NCBI GenBank assembly: GCA_024684065.1
Contig: JAIKXO010000306.1
Coordinates: 1 to 64,000 of the forward strand
DNA: 64,000 bases
Source: Lachnospiraceae bacterium
GTDB lineage: Bacteria > Bacillota_A > Clostridia > Lachnospirales > Lachnospiraceae
Reading direction: 5' to 3'
A model generated the notes under the pieces. It was not told the DNA's origin. It was given only the letters and a program-made list of their open reading frames with translations, and did not search any database. This document shows positions 18,696-28,065 of this stretch, piece by piece. The translations under genes and the position numbers were made by a program. The first letter of the stretch is position 1, and each line of letters begins with the position of its first letter.

Positions 18696-19526
18696 TTAAA
18701 CACTGCTTACGCAGTTTTTCATAAGCATGGCTATGGTCATGGGCCCTACTCCGCCCGGAACAGGGGTAATAGCCTCACAGTGAGGACTTACATCAGAAAA
18801 ATCCACATCCCCGCAAAGCTTACCGTCCTCCATCCGGTGTATCCCGACGTCAATGACCACCGCTCCGTCTTTCACATATTCGCTGTTTATAAATTTGGGC
18901 TTTCCTATGGCAACCACAAGGATATCAGCCCTCCTGCATACCTTCTTTAAATCCACGGTCTTCGAATGGCAGACCGTTACAGTACCGTTTTCCTTAAGAA
19001 GCAGCATAGCCATGGGCTTTCCGACTATATTGCTTCTGCCGACGACCACACATTCCTTTCCGGCTATCTCTATGTCAGATCTTTTAAGAAGCTCTATGAT
19101 CCCTGCGGGAGTGCAGGATACAAATCCCTTTTCCCCGATCGAAAGCGCTCCCACGTTCATCGGATGGAATCCGTCAACATCCTTCTTCGGGGATATCCTT
19201 TTAATTACAACATCATCCTTTATATGGGAAGGCAGGGGAAGCTGCACAAGGATCCCGGTCACGCCATCATCGTCATTCAGCTCATCAATAAGCTTCAGAA
19301 GCTCCTCCTCGGTCGTCTCCTCGGGAAGCTCATATGATTCAGAGCCGATACCGATATATTCGCAGGCCTTCTTTTTATTGTTCACATATACCTTTGACGC
19401 CGGGTCCTCACCAACCTGGATCACTGCCAGACAGAGCTTATCGGAAAGCGCATTTTTTCTGACATATTCCTTCAGTTCATCCTTGATATTTCCTGAGATC
19501 TCTTTTCCGTTTATTGTCCTTGCCAT
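18696..19526 (-). CDS. folD: Methylene-THF dehydrogenase / methenyl-THF cyclohydrolase
   Basis: The bifunctional enzyme interconverts 5,10-methylene-, methenyl- and 10-formyl-THF. The 276 residues carry the catalytic YVNNKKKACEYIGI segment (Lys near 50), GILVQLPLP, the NADP site VVVGRSNIVGKPMA, and the C-terminal TPVPGGVGPMTIAMLM. It begins one base after fhs ends, giving a consecutive C1 pathway: Fhs makes 10-formyl-THF and FolD reduces it. Together with the 5-formyl-THF cyclo-ligase at 6.5 kb, three folate C1 enzymes are in this window. Confidence 0.97.
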   Translation of the reverse strand: MARTINGKEISGNIKDELKEYVRKNALSDKLCLAVIQVGEDPASKVYVNNKKKACEYIGIGSESYELPEETTEEELLKLIDELNDDDGVTGILVQLPLPSHIKDDVVIKRISPKKDVDGFHPMNVGALSIGEKGFVSCTPAGIIELLKRSDIEIAGKECVVVGRSNIVGKPMAMLLLKENGTVTVCHSKTVDLKKVCRRADILVVAIGKPKFINSEYVKDGAVVIDVGIHRMEDGKLCGDVDFSDVSPHCEAITPVPGGVGPMTIAMLMKNCVSSV

Positions 19527-19527
19527 C

Positions 19528-21204
19528 TTAAAATAACCCCGTTATATTTCCTTCTTCGTCAACATCAATATCAAATGCCGCGGGATGTTTAGGAAGCCCC
19601 GGCATCGTGAGCACGGCTCCCGTAAGTACCACGACAAAGCCGGCTCCCGCAGACACATACATATCCCTTACCGTGATCTCAAAGCCCTCCGGCCTTCCAA
19701 GGAGCCCCGGATCATCCGACAGTGAATACTGGGTCTTTGCCACGCACACGGGGAGTCCGTCAAATCCGTTGTCCTTAAGGCGTTTGAGTGAAGCCTTCGC
19801 TTCCTTCGTATATACCACCCTGTCAGCCCCGTAGATCTTTTCCGCGATGGCAGAGATCTTTTCCTCCAGGGGAAGTTCGAGCTCATACAACGGCCTGAAA
19901 TCGGTCTTTCCTTCTTCTATGACCTTTATGACCTTCCGGGCAAGCTCCGTTCCTCCTTCGCCGCCCTTTGCCCAGACCTCGGACAGCGCGAATTCGGCTC
20001 CTTCTCCTTCTGTAAATGTCTTTACGAAATCAATCTCCGCGTCGGTGTCTGACAGGAATCTGTTCAACGCGACGACAACCCTGACCCCGAACTGTCTCAC
20101 GTTCTCCATGTGCTTCTTTAAGTTCGCGATCCCCTTTGAAAGCGCGTCAAGGTTTTCATTCGACAGCTCCTGCTTTGAGAGGCCTCCGTTATACTTAAGC
20201 GCCCTTACTGTCGCGACAATGACCGCGGCCGCAGGCTTTAATCCGCTCATCCGGCATTTAATGTCAAAAAATTTCTCGGCACCGAGATCGGCACCGAACC
20301 CGGCCTCGGTGACCGCGTAGTCCGCAAGCTTTAAAGCCGTTCTTGTAGCTATCACGGAATTACATCCGTGGGCGATATTCGCAAACGGCCCGCCGTGGAC
20401 GAGCGCCGGAACATGCTCTACGGTCTGCACAAGATTAGGCTTCACGGCATCCTTAAGAAGCGCCGTCATCGCCCCTACGGCCTTTATATCCTCTGCTGTC
20501 ACCGGCTTTCCGTCAACGTCATAGGCAACGATGATCTTCGCAAGCCTTTGCTTAAGATCCCTTAAGCCGGAAGCAAGGCACAGCACAGCCATGATCTCCG
20601 AAGCTACGGATATAACGAAATGATCTTCCCTTGCAACTCCGTCTCCGGCATTTCCAAGACCGACCACTATGTTCCTTAAAACCCTGTCGTTCATATCAAG
20701 GCAGCGCTTCCAGACTATAGATTTCATATCTATCCTGCATTCGTTGCCCTGCTTTATGTGATTGTCAAGAAGAGCCGCGCACAGATTGTTTGCTGAGGTT
20801 ACCGCATGGAAATCCCCGGTAAAATGGAGGTTTAATTCCTCCATGGGAAGCACCTGCGAATAGCCTCCTCCGGCCGCTCCTCCCTTTATCCCGAAGCACG
20901 GACCAAGGGACGGCTCCCTGAGGGCAACGATCACCTTTTTCCCGAGCCTGTTAAGTCCCTGGGCAAGCCCGATGCTTACCGTGGTCTTCCCCTCCCCTGC
21001 GGGGGTAGGGTTTATCGCGGTGACAAGAATAAGAGCTCCCTCTTTTCTGTCATCCAGGCTCTTTAACAGACTGTCCGAAAGCTTCGCTTTATATTTTCCG
21101 TAAAGCTCCAGGTCGTCCTCGTCTATCCCTATACCTGCCGCTACCTCCTTTATGGGCAGAAGCTTTGTTTTTCTTGCGATCTCCAGATCCGTCATTACAG
21201 GCAC
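19528..21204 (-). CDS. fhs: Formate-tetrahydrofolate ligase
   Basis: A 558-residue ATP-dependent ligase forming 10-formyl-THF from formate and THF. The P-loop-like [21 protein letters not shown] is near residue 64, and [23 protein letters not shown] and [15 protein letters not shown] are intact. Length and N-terminus ([13 protein letters not shown]) are standard. The gene overlaps ftsK by ten bases and abuts folD, so ftsK-fhs-folD appear to form one transcription unit. The enzyme serves purine and serine metabolism here. No Wood-Ljungdahl genes are in the window. Confidence 0.97.
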   Translation of the reverse strand: MPVMTDLEIARKTKLLPIKEVAAGIGIDEDDLELYGKYKAKLSDSLLKSLDDRKEGALILVTAINPTPAGEGKTTVSIGLAQGLNRLGKKVIVALREPSLGPCFGIKGGAAGGGYSQVLPMEELNLHFTGDFHAVTSANNLCAALLDNHIKQGNECRIDMKSIVWKRCLDMNDRVLRNIVVGLGNAGDGVAREDHFVISVASEIMAVLCLASGLRDLKQRLAKIIVAYDVDGKPVTAEDIKAVGAMTALLKDAVKPNLVQTVEHVPALVHGGPFANIAHGCNSVIATRTALKLADYAVTEAGFGADLGAEKFFDIKCRMSGLKPAAAVIVATVRALKYNGGLSKQELSNENLDALSKGIANLKKHMENVRQFGVRVVVALNRFLSDTDAEIDFVKTFTEGEGAEFALSEVWAKGGEGGTELARKVIKVIEEGKTDFRPLYELELPLEEKISAIAEKIYGADRVVYTKEAKASLKRLKDNGFDGLPVCVAKTQYSLSDDPGLLGRPEGFEITVRDMYVSAGAGFVVVLTGAVLTMPGLPKHPAAFDIDVDEEGNITGLF

Positions 21205-24200
21205 TCCTCTACATACTGATCAAACTGTTCTTCACTCATAAGTATCTTTCTGGGCTTGGTGCCCTCCTCTTCTCCGACGACACCCGCCTCGGCAAGCTGG
21301 TCCATTATCCTTGCGGCCCTGTTAAAGCCTATCTTAAAGGCTCTCTGAAGCATGCCTATCGAGGCCTTGTCCTTATCTATGATAAATCTCGCGGCCTTCT
21401 CGAAGAGTTCATCCTTTCCGTTATTGTCGTTCCCTGAGGCAAGTCCCGGAAGTCCGGCCCCCCCGCTGTCCGAGGCCGCCGCATTCACTCTCGAGATCAC
21501 CCCGTCATCATAAGATTCCCCTTCGGTCTGTGCCTTTAAGGCATCTACTATCCTCGTGACCTCATCATCCGAAACGAAAGCTCCCTGAAGCCTCGCGGGT
21601 TTGGAATAGCCCTGGGGATAAAACAGCATATCGCCCTTTCCTAAAAGCTTTTCAGCCCCGACCATATCGAGTATGGTCCTGGAATCCGTCCCCGAGGAGA
21701 CGCTGAAAGCGATACGGCTCGGCATGTTCGCCTTTATAAGTCCGGTGATAACGTCCACTGAAGGCCTCTGTGTAGCCACAACAAGGTGGATCCCGGCCGC
21801 CCTTGCCTTCTGGGCTATACGGCAGATCGACTCCTCAACCTCCTTTGAGGCCACCATCATAAGGTCGGCAAGCTCATCGACTATGATCACTATCTGCGGC
21901 ATTTTTGCCGGTCTCTCATTTTCCGGTATATCCCGGAAATCCGGAGAGGTCACGAGCTTGTTATAGCCCTTCATATCCCTGACTTTATATTCCGCAAATT
22001 TATTATAGCGGTCGTCCATCTCCGCTACGCCCCATTGAAGCGCCGCGGACGCTTTTTTAGGATCCGTCACGACAGGTATCATGAGGTGGGGGATCCCGTT
22101 GTATACGGAAAGTTCAACCACCTTGGGATCGATCATGATAAGCTTTACATCCTGGGGATCTGCCTTAAAGAGAATGCTCATGATAAGCGTATTTATACAG
22201 ACGGATTTTCCCGAGCCCGTAGCTCCTGCTATGAGCAGATGGGGCATCTTGGCTATATCCGAGACTATTACCCTTCCCTCTATATCCTTCCCGACCGCAA
22301 AGGTAACGTTCGAGGAAGCGTTCTTAAAGGCATCGTCCGCCACGAGCTCCCTGAAGCTCACCGGGATCGGCTCTTTGTTGGGGATCTCGATACCTATGGC
22401 CGCCTTCCCCGGGATAGGGGCTTCGATCCTTACATCGGTGGCTGCCATATTGAGCTTTATGTCATCTGAAAGGCTTAAGATCTTGCTTACCTTGACACCG
22501 CTCTCGGGCTGCATCTCAAAACGCGTAACGGTAGGACCCTGGCTTATTTCCGTCATTGTGACATTTACACCGAAGGTCGCAAGGGTCTCCTTAAGCTTTG
22601 AAGCGGTCCTTCTGAGCTCATCCATTGAGTCCCCTCTTCTGTCACTCTTAGGCATATCCAACAGCTCTACGGAAGGTTTGACATAAGGGATCTTTTCCGG
22701 AGCCTTCGCTGTCTGCTCTCCCGCTCCTCTGTCCTCTTTCTTAAGCTCCGCCCGGATATTTTCCTTATTTGGCTCCACTATATCCTGAAACGCCGTTTCT
22801 TTTATCGCTGATGTCTCTTCTTTTGTCTCAAATGCCGTGCCTTTTATTTCCGGTTCTTCTTCGAGCCCGGCTTCATTTATGTCAATTTCTTCCGGATCTT
22901 TCGAAACAAAATGTCCTGCTTCATCCCCGAAAAGCCCTGGACCGGCTTCTCTTTCAATCTCCGTAAACGGTCTTTCCTCAGGCTTCTCTTCACCTTCGGC
23001 GCTCATATCATCAAGCAGTTTAAAGATATCGATATCGCTTTCAGGCCTGTTTCCGGTACTTTCTGATACGGTTCCGAAAGGATCGGACGTTCCCCGGGCT
23101 TCTTCTCTGTCAAAAACGGGGGTTGCGTCTGAAATGCCCCTGAACTCCGTATGATCGAAATCTTCCTTAAACGGCTCCCTGCGTATGGGAACTATCTTAT
23201 CCTCCTGCATTCTTGCCGGAGTCTCTCCCATAACGACGGCTGCGGTCCTGAAATCATGCCCCAGGTTTATATGATGGGAATTTTTAAAGTTAACGGCGTC
23301 TAACTCCTCCGCCTTTCCTGAAAAGCTCCTCTTTGCCTCCGCTCTCTTTATATCCCTTATATCCTCTATGTTTCTAAGCTCCTCAACGCTCAGCTCATGG
23401 AAATCCTCCGAAAAGGCGGCGCCTCCCTCCGTGATGGCCCTGACCGCTTCTTCGGGAACTTCCTCCGAAAGCGCTGCAGCTGTTTCGGATTGTGCATAGG
23501 CTAAAAGCTCCCTGTCAGTCTCCGCTTCCAGAGACCGGCTTTCATCCACAAGCTTCGTGTTCAGCATCACCCCGCTGACCTTCATCTCGCTGCGGCGCTT
23601 CTTCCTCTCTTCTAACGCCTCTTCCCTCTCTCTCAGGGCTTCACGTCTCTCTTCCCGTTTTTCCTCTCGTCTTACCGCCCTTTCTCTGTCTCTGAGTTCT
23701 TTCTCGCTTCTGTATTCCTTATGTCTTACCGTTCTTACCTCGTGATGCCTCTGCGCGCTTTCCCTGGACTTCTTATAGATGCTCTTTGAACCTGAACGGA
23801 TACCGTTTAAGACGGAGCGCTCGGTGATTATGACTATGCAGATCACAGCCAGCATGACAAGGAGTATATATGTACCCGCTTTACCTATGGTACCTGTAAG
23901 GGCATTGGCTATAGCCGCTCCTATCACGCCGCCTCCGGCTCTGTCCTCGGAGCATATCGAGTAAAACTCGCCCGTCGGATTTGTGCTGTAATCTCCCATA
24001 GCTATCATGTGCATAAAAGAACAGATAACAAGGAGCAGCACGGTATAAGCTGCCGTCCTCGGCCAGATTATTCCCATGCCTTTATTTGATATCAGAAAGG
24101 CTCCGGCAAAAAAGATCACGAACGGAACAATAAAGGCAGCCACCCCGAACAGGCCGAACATAACGCCGCTTACCGCCTTTCCTATGCTCCCTAAAAGCTT

Positions 24201-24389
24201 TAGATCGCTTAAAAATAAAAGTACCGAAACAGCAAGAACCGCAAGCAGGGCCGCCTCATCCATAACTCCTTCGTTACCGCCCTGTCTGCTCTTTACCTGT
24301 CTGGTACCGGTTTTTTTAGAATTCCCCCTGTTCGCGCTCCGTCTCTTTGTACCAGAAGAAGCGCTGCGTCTTGACCCCTTAGCAGCCAT
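21195..24389 (-). CDS. ftsK: DNA translocase FtsK/SpoIIIE
   Basis: A 1064-residue membrane-anchored hexameric motor that pumps chromosomal DNA through the septum. It begins with a basic tail rich in Lys/Arg/Ser, then about four membrane helices (residues 40-190), a long charged linker with coiled-coil-like Arg/Glu runs (200-560), and the motor ([11 protein letters not shown], Walker [16 protein letters not shown], Walker [38 protein letters not shown]). The C-terminal winged-helix gamma domain ([24 protein letters not shown]) reads KOPS-like sites. The linker is longer than in SpoIIIE. Its SD and 5' end lie next to the four-hairpin repeat. Confidence 0.96.
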   Translation of the reverse strand: MAAKGSRRSASSGTKRRSANRGNSKKTGTRQVKSRQGGNEGVMDEAALLAVLAVSVLLFLSDLKLLGSIGKAVSGVMFGLFGVAAFIVPFVIFFAGAFLISNKGMGIIWPRTAAYTVLLLVICSFMHMIAMGDYSTNPTGEFYSICSEDRAGGGVIGAAIANALTGTIGKAGTYILLVMLAVICIVIITERSVLNGIRSGSKSIYKKSRESAQRHHEVRTVRHKEYRSEKELRDRERAVRREEKREERREALREREEALEERKKRRSEMKVSGVMLNTKLVDESRSLEAETDRELLAYAQSETAAALSEEVPEEAVRAITEGGAAFSEDFHELSVEELRNIEDIRDIKRAEAKRSFSGKAEELDAVNFKNSHHINLGHDFRTAAVVMGETPARMQEDKIVPIRREPFKEDFDHTEFRGISDATPVFDREEARGTSDPFGTVSESTGNRPESDIDIFKLLDDMSAEGEEKPEERPFTEIEREAGPGLFGDEAGHFVSKDPEEIDINEAGLEEEPEIKGTAFETKEETSAIKETAFQDIVEPNKENIRAELKKEDRGAGEQTAKAPEKIPYVKPSVELLDMPKSDRRGDSMDELRRTASKLKETLATFGVNVTMTEISQGPTVTRFEMQPESGVKVSKILSLSDDIKLNMAATDVRIEAPIPGKAAIGIEIPNKEPIPVSFRELVADDAFKNASSNVTFAVGKDIEGRVIVSDIAKMPHLLIAGATGSGKSVCINTLIMSILFKADPQDVKLIMIDPKVVELSVYNGIPHLMIPVVTDPKKASAALQWGVAEMDDRYNKFAEYKVRDMKGYNKLVTSPDFRDIPENERPAKMPQIVIIVDELADLMMVASKEVEESICRIAQKARAAGIHLVVATQRPSVDVITGLIKANMPSRIAFSVSSGTDSRTILDMVGAEKLLGKGDMLFYPQGYSKPARLQGAFVSDDEVTRIVDALKAQTEGESYDDGVISRVNAAASDSGGAGLPGLASGNDNNGKDELFEKAARFIIDKDKASIGMLQRAFKIGFNRAARIMDQLAEAGVVGEEEGTKPRKILMSEEQFDQYVEECL

Positions 24390-24418
24390 TCTTTATTACT
24401 CCCTCCATAAGCACTTAT

Positions 24419-24549
24419 GCCTAAGCACACGATCTGCTTCGCAAATCGGTGCAGTGCGGTAATGATTCGGTCTGTAAAACAGACCGAATCGGTGCAAACC
24501 AGGGTTTGCACCTAAGCACACGATTTGCTTCGCAAATCGGTGCAGTGCA
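24419..24549 (-). repeat. Four-hairpin intergenic repeat, full copy 2 (inverted)
   Basis: Modules in order on the plus strand: A (24419-24456), B (24464-24490, GATTCGGTCTGT/ACAGACCGAATC), C (24491-24512, GGTGCAAACC/GGTTTGCACC), A (about 24511-24548). Its reverse complement matches 4382-4505 with only a handful of differences, mostly in loops. It fills most of the gap between ftsK and uppP, genes of the same strand. Confidence 0.87.
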
Positions 24550-24623
24550 GTCCGGCACCCTCTTACCGGACCTTATCTGTTTTGTAACGCTCAGGCGCTC
24601 CGGCAGTTCCCCGCCTTTTACGC

Positions 24624-25502
24624 TTACAGCGCTGCGATAAATACTACCAGAGAAATTGCCCCGACGGCAAAGCAGTAGTAAGAAAAGAACTTAAAATATT
24701 TGCTCATCACGAGCCTTACAGTCAGCACCAGCGCAACATACCCTACAACCAGGGCGAATATCATCCCCACGATATAAGCCCCGATCTCGGCTCCCGAAAG
24801 ACCGCTCTCTATATCCTTAAGCTCTAAGATAAGCGCCCCAAGGATCGCCGGCATCGACATGATAAACGAATACTTGACCGCAAACTTCCTGTCAAAGCCG
24901 CAGAGAAGCCCCGCGACTATGGTGCATCCCGAACGCGACAGCCCCGGAAGGGTCGCTATTCCCTGGGCCGTTCCTACCGCTGCGGCATCGGCATAGGAGG
25001 CATCCTTCGGCTTTTTATGCCTTTCCTCCACAAAATCCGAAAGCAGGAGTATTCCCCCGGTTCCCAGAAGACAGATCCCCGTAACAAGGAGATTCCCGCT
25101 GACGCCCTCGACCACATTCTTCAGAAGGACCCCGATAACGGCAGTAGGTATGGTAGATATTATTATCATTATCACAAACCGCCGGTAGGATGTGCTCCCG
25201 AGCTTTTTGTACGGCTTCTTATCATCTTTCGCAAACAGGTTTGAAAAGAATCTTCCTGTATTCGAAAAGCTGTCCGCCGCGATCTTAACGAATTCGGAAA
25301 GGAGCTTTATAATATCCTTATAGAATACTAAAAAGACAGCTATAAGAGTCGCCACATGAAGCAGGACATCGAAAAGAATGCCCGTATCCGTATCGACATT
25401 CAGTATGTTTTTTAAAATAGCTAGATGCCCTGAGCTGCTGACCGGAAGGAACTCTGTAAGTCCCTGTACGATCCCCATGGCTATTGCCTGGCCAAACGAC
25501 AT
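24624..25502 (-). CDS. uppP: Undecaprenyl-diphosphatase
   Basis: A 292-residue polytopic membrane phosphatase that recycles undecaprenyl pyrophosphate to the carrier lipid for peptidoglycan; overexpression of this family gives bacitracin tolerance. The two BacA/UppP signatures are present: GLTEFLPVSSSGHLA near residue 14 and GIATLPGLSRSGCTI near 185 (PGxSRSG). About eight helices are apparent. A sigma-A-like promoter lies upstream at 25599-25626, so it can be expressed independently of the GlgB-like gene. Confidence 0.96.
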   Translation of the reverse strand: MSFGQAIAMGIVQGLTEFLPVSSSGHLAILKNILNVDTDTGILFDVLLHVATLIAVFLVFYKDIIKLLSEFVKIAADSFSNTGRFFSNLFAKDDKKPYKKLGSTSYRRFVIMIIISTIPTAVIGVLLKNVVEGVSGNLLVTGICLLGTGGILLLSDFVEERHKKPKDASYADAAAVGTAQGIATLPGLSRSGCTIVAGLLCGFDRKFAVKYSFIMSMPAILGALILELKDIESGLSGAEIGAYIVGMIFALVVGYVALVLTVRLVMSKYFKFFSYYCFAVGAISLVVFIAAL

Positions 25503-25598
25503 ATCTGCTCCTCAGCCCTGAGTTTGGCCTGCCAGACTCAAAGGGCCCGAAAAGATCTGTTTTTTGATATTTTCGCAATAAAAAATATCAACTAATAA

Positions 25599-25626
25599 AT
25601 TATAACACAAATACCTGACAAATCAA
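25599..25626 (-). promoter_or_regulatory. Sigma-A-type promoter for uppP
   Basis: On the minus strand TTGATT (25626-25621), 16 nt, then a consensus TATAAT (25604-25599). Transcription would start near 25592 and give a leader of about 90 nt before uppP. The leader contains an AT-rich hairpin (TTGATATTTT/AAAATATCAA) at about 25563-25592. Confidence 0.6.
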
Positions 25627-25636
25627 ATGCCAAAGC

Positions 25637-27826
25637 TTACATACACCTGAACACGGAAAGACTTAAGGGTGCCATCTTTATCTTTATGGAATCCTTTCTT
25701 CCGTCCGAGGGCTCCTTCTTTGAAGCCTTTACCCTGGGATTGGTATTGCCCCCTCCCCCGTACTTTACTGCGTCGGAATTGAATATCTCCTTGTATTTAC
25801 CGCCTGAAGGAACCCCTATTTTAAAATCGGAATACAGCGTATTTGCAAAATTCAATATGACAAGAAGCTTCTCCTCCCCGGATTTTCTTAAGAATACCAG
25901 GACATTCTCATTGGCGGAGCTCTTATTTATCCACTCAAAGCCCTTCTCGTCATCATCATATGTATAAAGCGCCGGATGTTCCCTGTAGAAACGGAGAAGT
26001 TCCTTCAGATACAGGGAAAAACTGCTGCCCGCCTCATTGTTCTTATCCTTATCCGCATCCCCTGATTCAGACCCGGCCTTAAGTTCATCCGCCGAAAAAC
26101 AGTTTAAAAACTTTCCCGGATGTACGACAAGCATTCCGAAAGCCGCCCTCAGATTCGCGATCTTGCTCTCATATCCGCCGGGCATTCCCGCAAGGAACCC
26201 CGAAACCCCGCCTTCCTTTCCAACGTCCTTTGAGGAAAACGGCAGTATAAAGCTCTCAGACGCAAAATAGCTGAAGCTGTATATAAGCTCACCATAGTGA
26301 TGGGTCCTGAAAAACGGATCAAAGCTTAAATAATCCGTAAGATCGTCGGTAAAGCCCTTATCCCATTTATAATCAAAGCCAAGCCCGTCTTCCTTTACGG
26401 ATGCGGTCACCCTGCCCCAGGTCTTTAAACCCTCCGCGATAAACACCGATCCGTCTTTTCTTTCCTCATGCCGTTCATTAAGCCGTTTTAAAAACTCCAC
26501 AGCGTCGATGTTCTCTTTACCGCCGTACTGATTCGGGATCCATTCCCCGTTCTTCTTCCCATAATCAAGATAGATCATCTCGTCAAGGGCGTCAAACCTC
26601 AGTCCGTCAACGTGATACTCATCGATCCAGAAAAAGGCATTGCCTGCAAGGTACTCCGAAACCTCGGGCCTTGCATAGTTATAATTAAGCGCATCCCTCT
26701 TAACATTATATCTTTTTTTCATATCGAGGTGCCCGTACAGGCAGGTACCGTCAAATTCTGACAGCCCCCCGGCATCATCGGGAAAGCACGACACAACCCA
26801 GTCAAGGATCACCCCTGTTTTCTCGGAATGAAGATAGTCGACAAGAAATTTCAGATCATCAGGGCTTCCGAAAAACGAATCGGGAGCATATAAACATGAG
26901 ACATCATAAGGATCCCCGGCATTATCCGCATGTTCCATGACAGGCTTAAGCTCAACATGGGTATAACCCATATCCTTAACATATGCGGAAAGCTCCTTTG
27001 CTATCGACCTGTAATCAGGCCTTCCCTTATCATCGGAGGCCTTAAAGGAATCAAGCGAAACCTCACAGATAGAAAGAGGCGCTTTATTTCCCCTTTGTTT
27101 TCTTTCATCAAGCCATCCTTCATCGGAAAACTCAAAGGTGCTGTCATAGACGACCGAAGCCTCTTTTTCCTCATTACGGTTCTCAAACGCGTAAGGATCC
27201 CTTTTTAACACCGTTCTCTGGCCTTTGAGCCTGAGCTCGAATTTATATCCGGCGCCGGCTTTTACTCCGGGTATGAATATTTCAAAGACGCCGCCCTTAA
27301 GCTTCCTCATCTGGTGGATGCGGCCGTCCCAGTTATTGAAATCGCCCACTACGCTTGCACTGACGGCATTAGGCGCCCACACGGCAAAGGCGGTGCCTTT
27401 TACCCCGTCGATCTCCTTAACATGAGAGCCTAAGAACTTATAGGCCGCAGGATGCGTGCCTTTGACAAATGCGGCTATATCCGCCTCCGAAACAGCGGGA
27501 GCAAAGCTGTAAGGGTCATATACCTGTGAGATCTTCCCGTCCTCACCCTCTACGTTGTAGTAATAATGGTATTTCTGCTTTTTATCGGTCCTTACGAGAA
27601 GCGCAAAGAACCCTGCCTCGTCCATGAGTTCCATGTCGTATTCCTTAAAGGATCTGGATATCTGGACAACGACCTTCACTTTCTTTGCACCCGGAAAGAA
27701 AGCCTGTATAAGGATCCCGTCTTTGACATAGTGCCCCCCCAAAAGATCGTGAGGGTTATCCTCGTCGACATACGCAATGCCCTCGATCCTTGACCAGTCC
27801 ATCATTCTGTATAGCTTTCTGTCCAT
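25637..27826 (-). CDS. Branching-enzyme (GlgB) homologue with altered active site
   Basis: A 729-residue GH13/CBM48 protein: an N1-type domain (NPHDLLGGHYV, residues 25-110), CBM48 (FAVWAPNAVSASVVGDFNNWDG, about 147-168), then the barrel with EWIPNQYGGKENIDAVEFL and GLGFDYKWDKGFTDD. The nucleophile Asp412 (GLRFDAL) and acid/base Glu465 (IAEG) are kept. The region I histidine (DWVxxHF in GlgB) is Cys347. The region IV sequence LPxSHDEV reads LPFSSKDV, so the His and the transition-state Asp become Ser532 and Lys533. Branching activity is therefore doubtful; a glycogen-binding or regulatory role is inferred. The start is ATG 27826 with SD AAGGAGT five bases away. No glgC, glgA or glgP is nearby. 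Confidence 0.82.
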   Translation of the reverse strand: MDRKLYRMMDWSRIEGIAYVDEDNPHDLLGGHYVKDGILIQAFFPGAKKVKVVVQISRSFKEYDMELMDEAGFFALLVRTDKKQKYHYYYNVEGEDGKISQVYDPYSFAPAVSEADIAAFVKGTHPAAYKFLGSHVKEIDGVKGTAFAVWAPNAVSASVVGDFNNWDGRIHQMRKLKGGVFEIFIPGVKAGAGYKFELRLKGQRTVLKRDPYAFENRNEEKEASVVYDSTFEFSDEGWLDERKQRGNKAPLSICEVSLDSFKASDDKGRPDYRSIAKELSAYVKDMGYTHVELKPVMEHADNAGDPYDVSCLYAPDSFFGSPDDLKFLVDYLHSEKTGVILDWVVSCFPDDAGGLSEFDGTCLYGHLDMKKRYNVKRDALNYNYARPEVSEYLAGNAFFWIDEYHVDGLRFDALDEMIYLDYGKKNGEWIPNQYGGKENIDAVEFLKRLNERHEERKDGSVFIAEGLKTWGRVTASVKEDGLGFDYKWDKGFTDDLTDYLSFDPFFRTHHYGELIYSFSYFASESFILPFSSKDVGKEGGVSGFLAGMPGGYESKIANLRAAFGMLVVHPGKFLNCFSADELKAGSESGDADKDKNNEAGSSFSLYLKELLRFYREHPALYTYDDDEKGFEWINKSSANENVLVFLRKSGEEKLLVILNFANTLYSDFKIGVPSGGKYKEIFNSDAVKYGGGGNTNPRVKASKKEPSDGRKDSIKIKMAPLSLSVFRCM

Positions 27827-27982
27827 AATCACTCCTTGGTAAAGATTTTTATCATTCAAAAGATGAGTATAAAACTCTCATATTATACCACCAAAAGCCC
27901 TGTTTTTCCACAGCTTTAGCCACAGGCATAAGAGCGGTCCCGTTTTTTTACGGATCTGCCAAATCGTCCCCGTAGCGGAAAT

Positions 27983-28058
27983 GATTCGACCTGAAGGTCG
28001 AATCGGCACGAACTGAAGTTCGTGCCTAAGCACACGATTTGCTTCGCAAATCGGTGCA
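27983..28058 (-). repeat. Three-hairpin repeat, variant copy
   Basis: Modules B' (27983-28004, GATTCGACC tgaa GGTCGAATC), C' (28005-28026, GGCACGAACT ga AGTTCGTGCC) and A (28025-28058, CGATTTGC ttc GCAAATCG). B' and C' differ in sequence from B and C at both sides of the stem, so pairing is maintained. It sits eight bases from the DUF1015 stop codon, between that gene and the GlgB-like gene start. Confidence 0.82.
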
Positions 28059-28065
28059 ATAATGT

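Noticed and set aside
27827..27859. Longer start for the GlgB-like protein
   Set aside because: AAGGAGT five bases before ATG 27826 fits better; the upstream ATG has no SD.
27983..28058. Hairpin modules as tRNA fragments (GGTCGAATC recalls a T-arm)
   Set aside because: No acceptor stem, anticodon arm or CCA context; the other copies lack any T-loop-like sequence.
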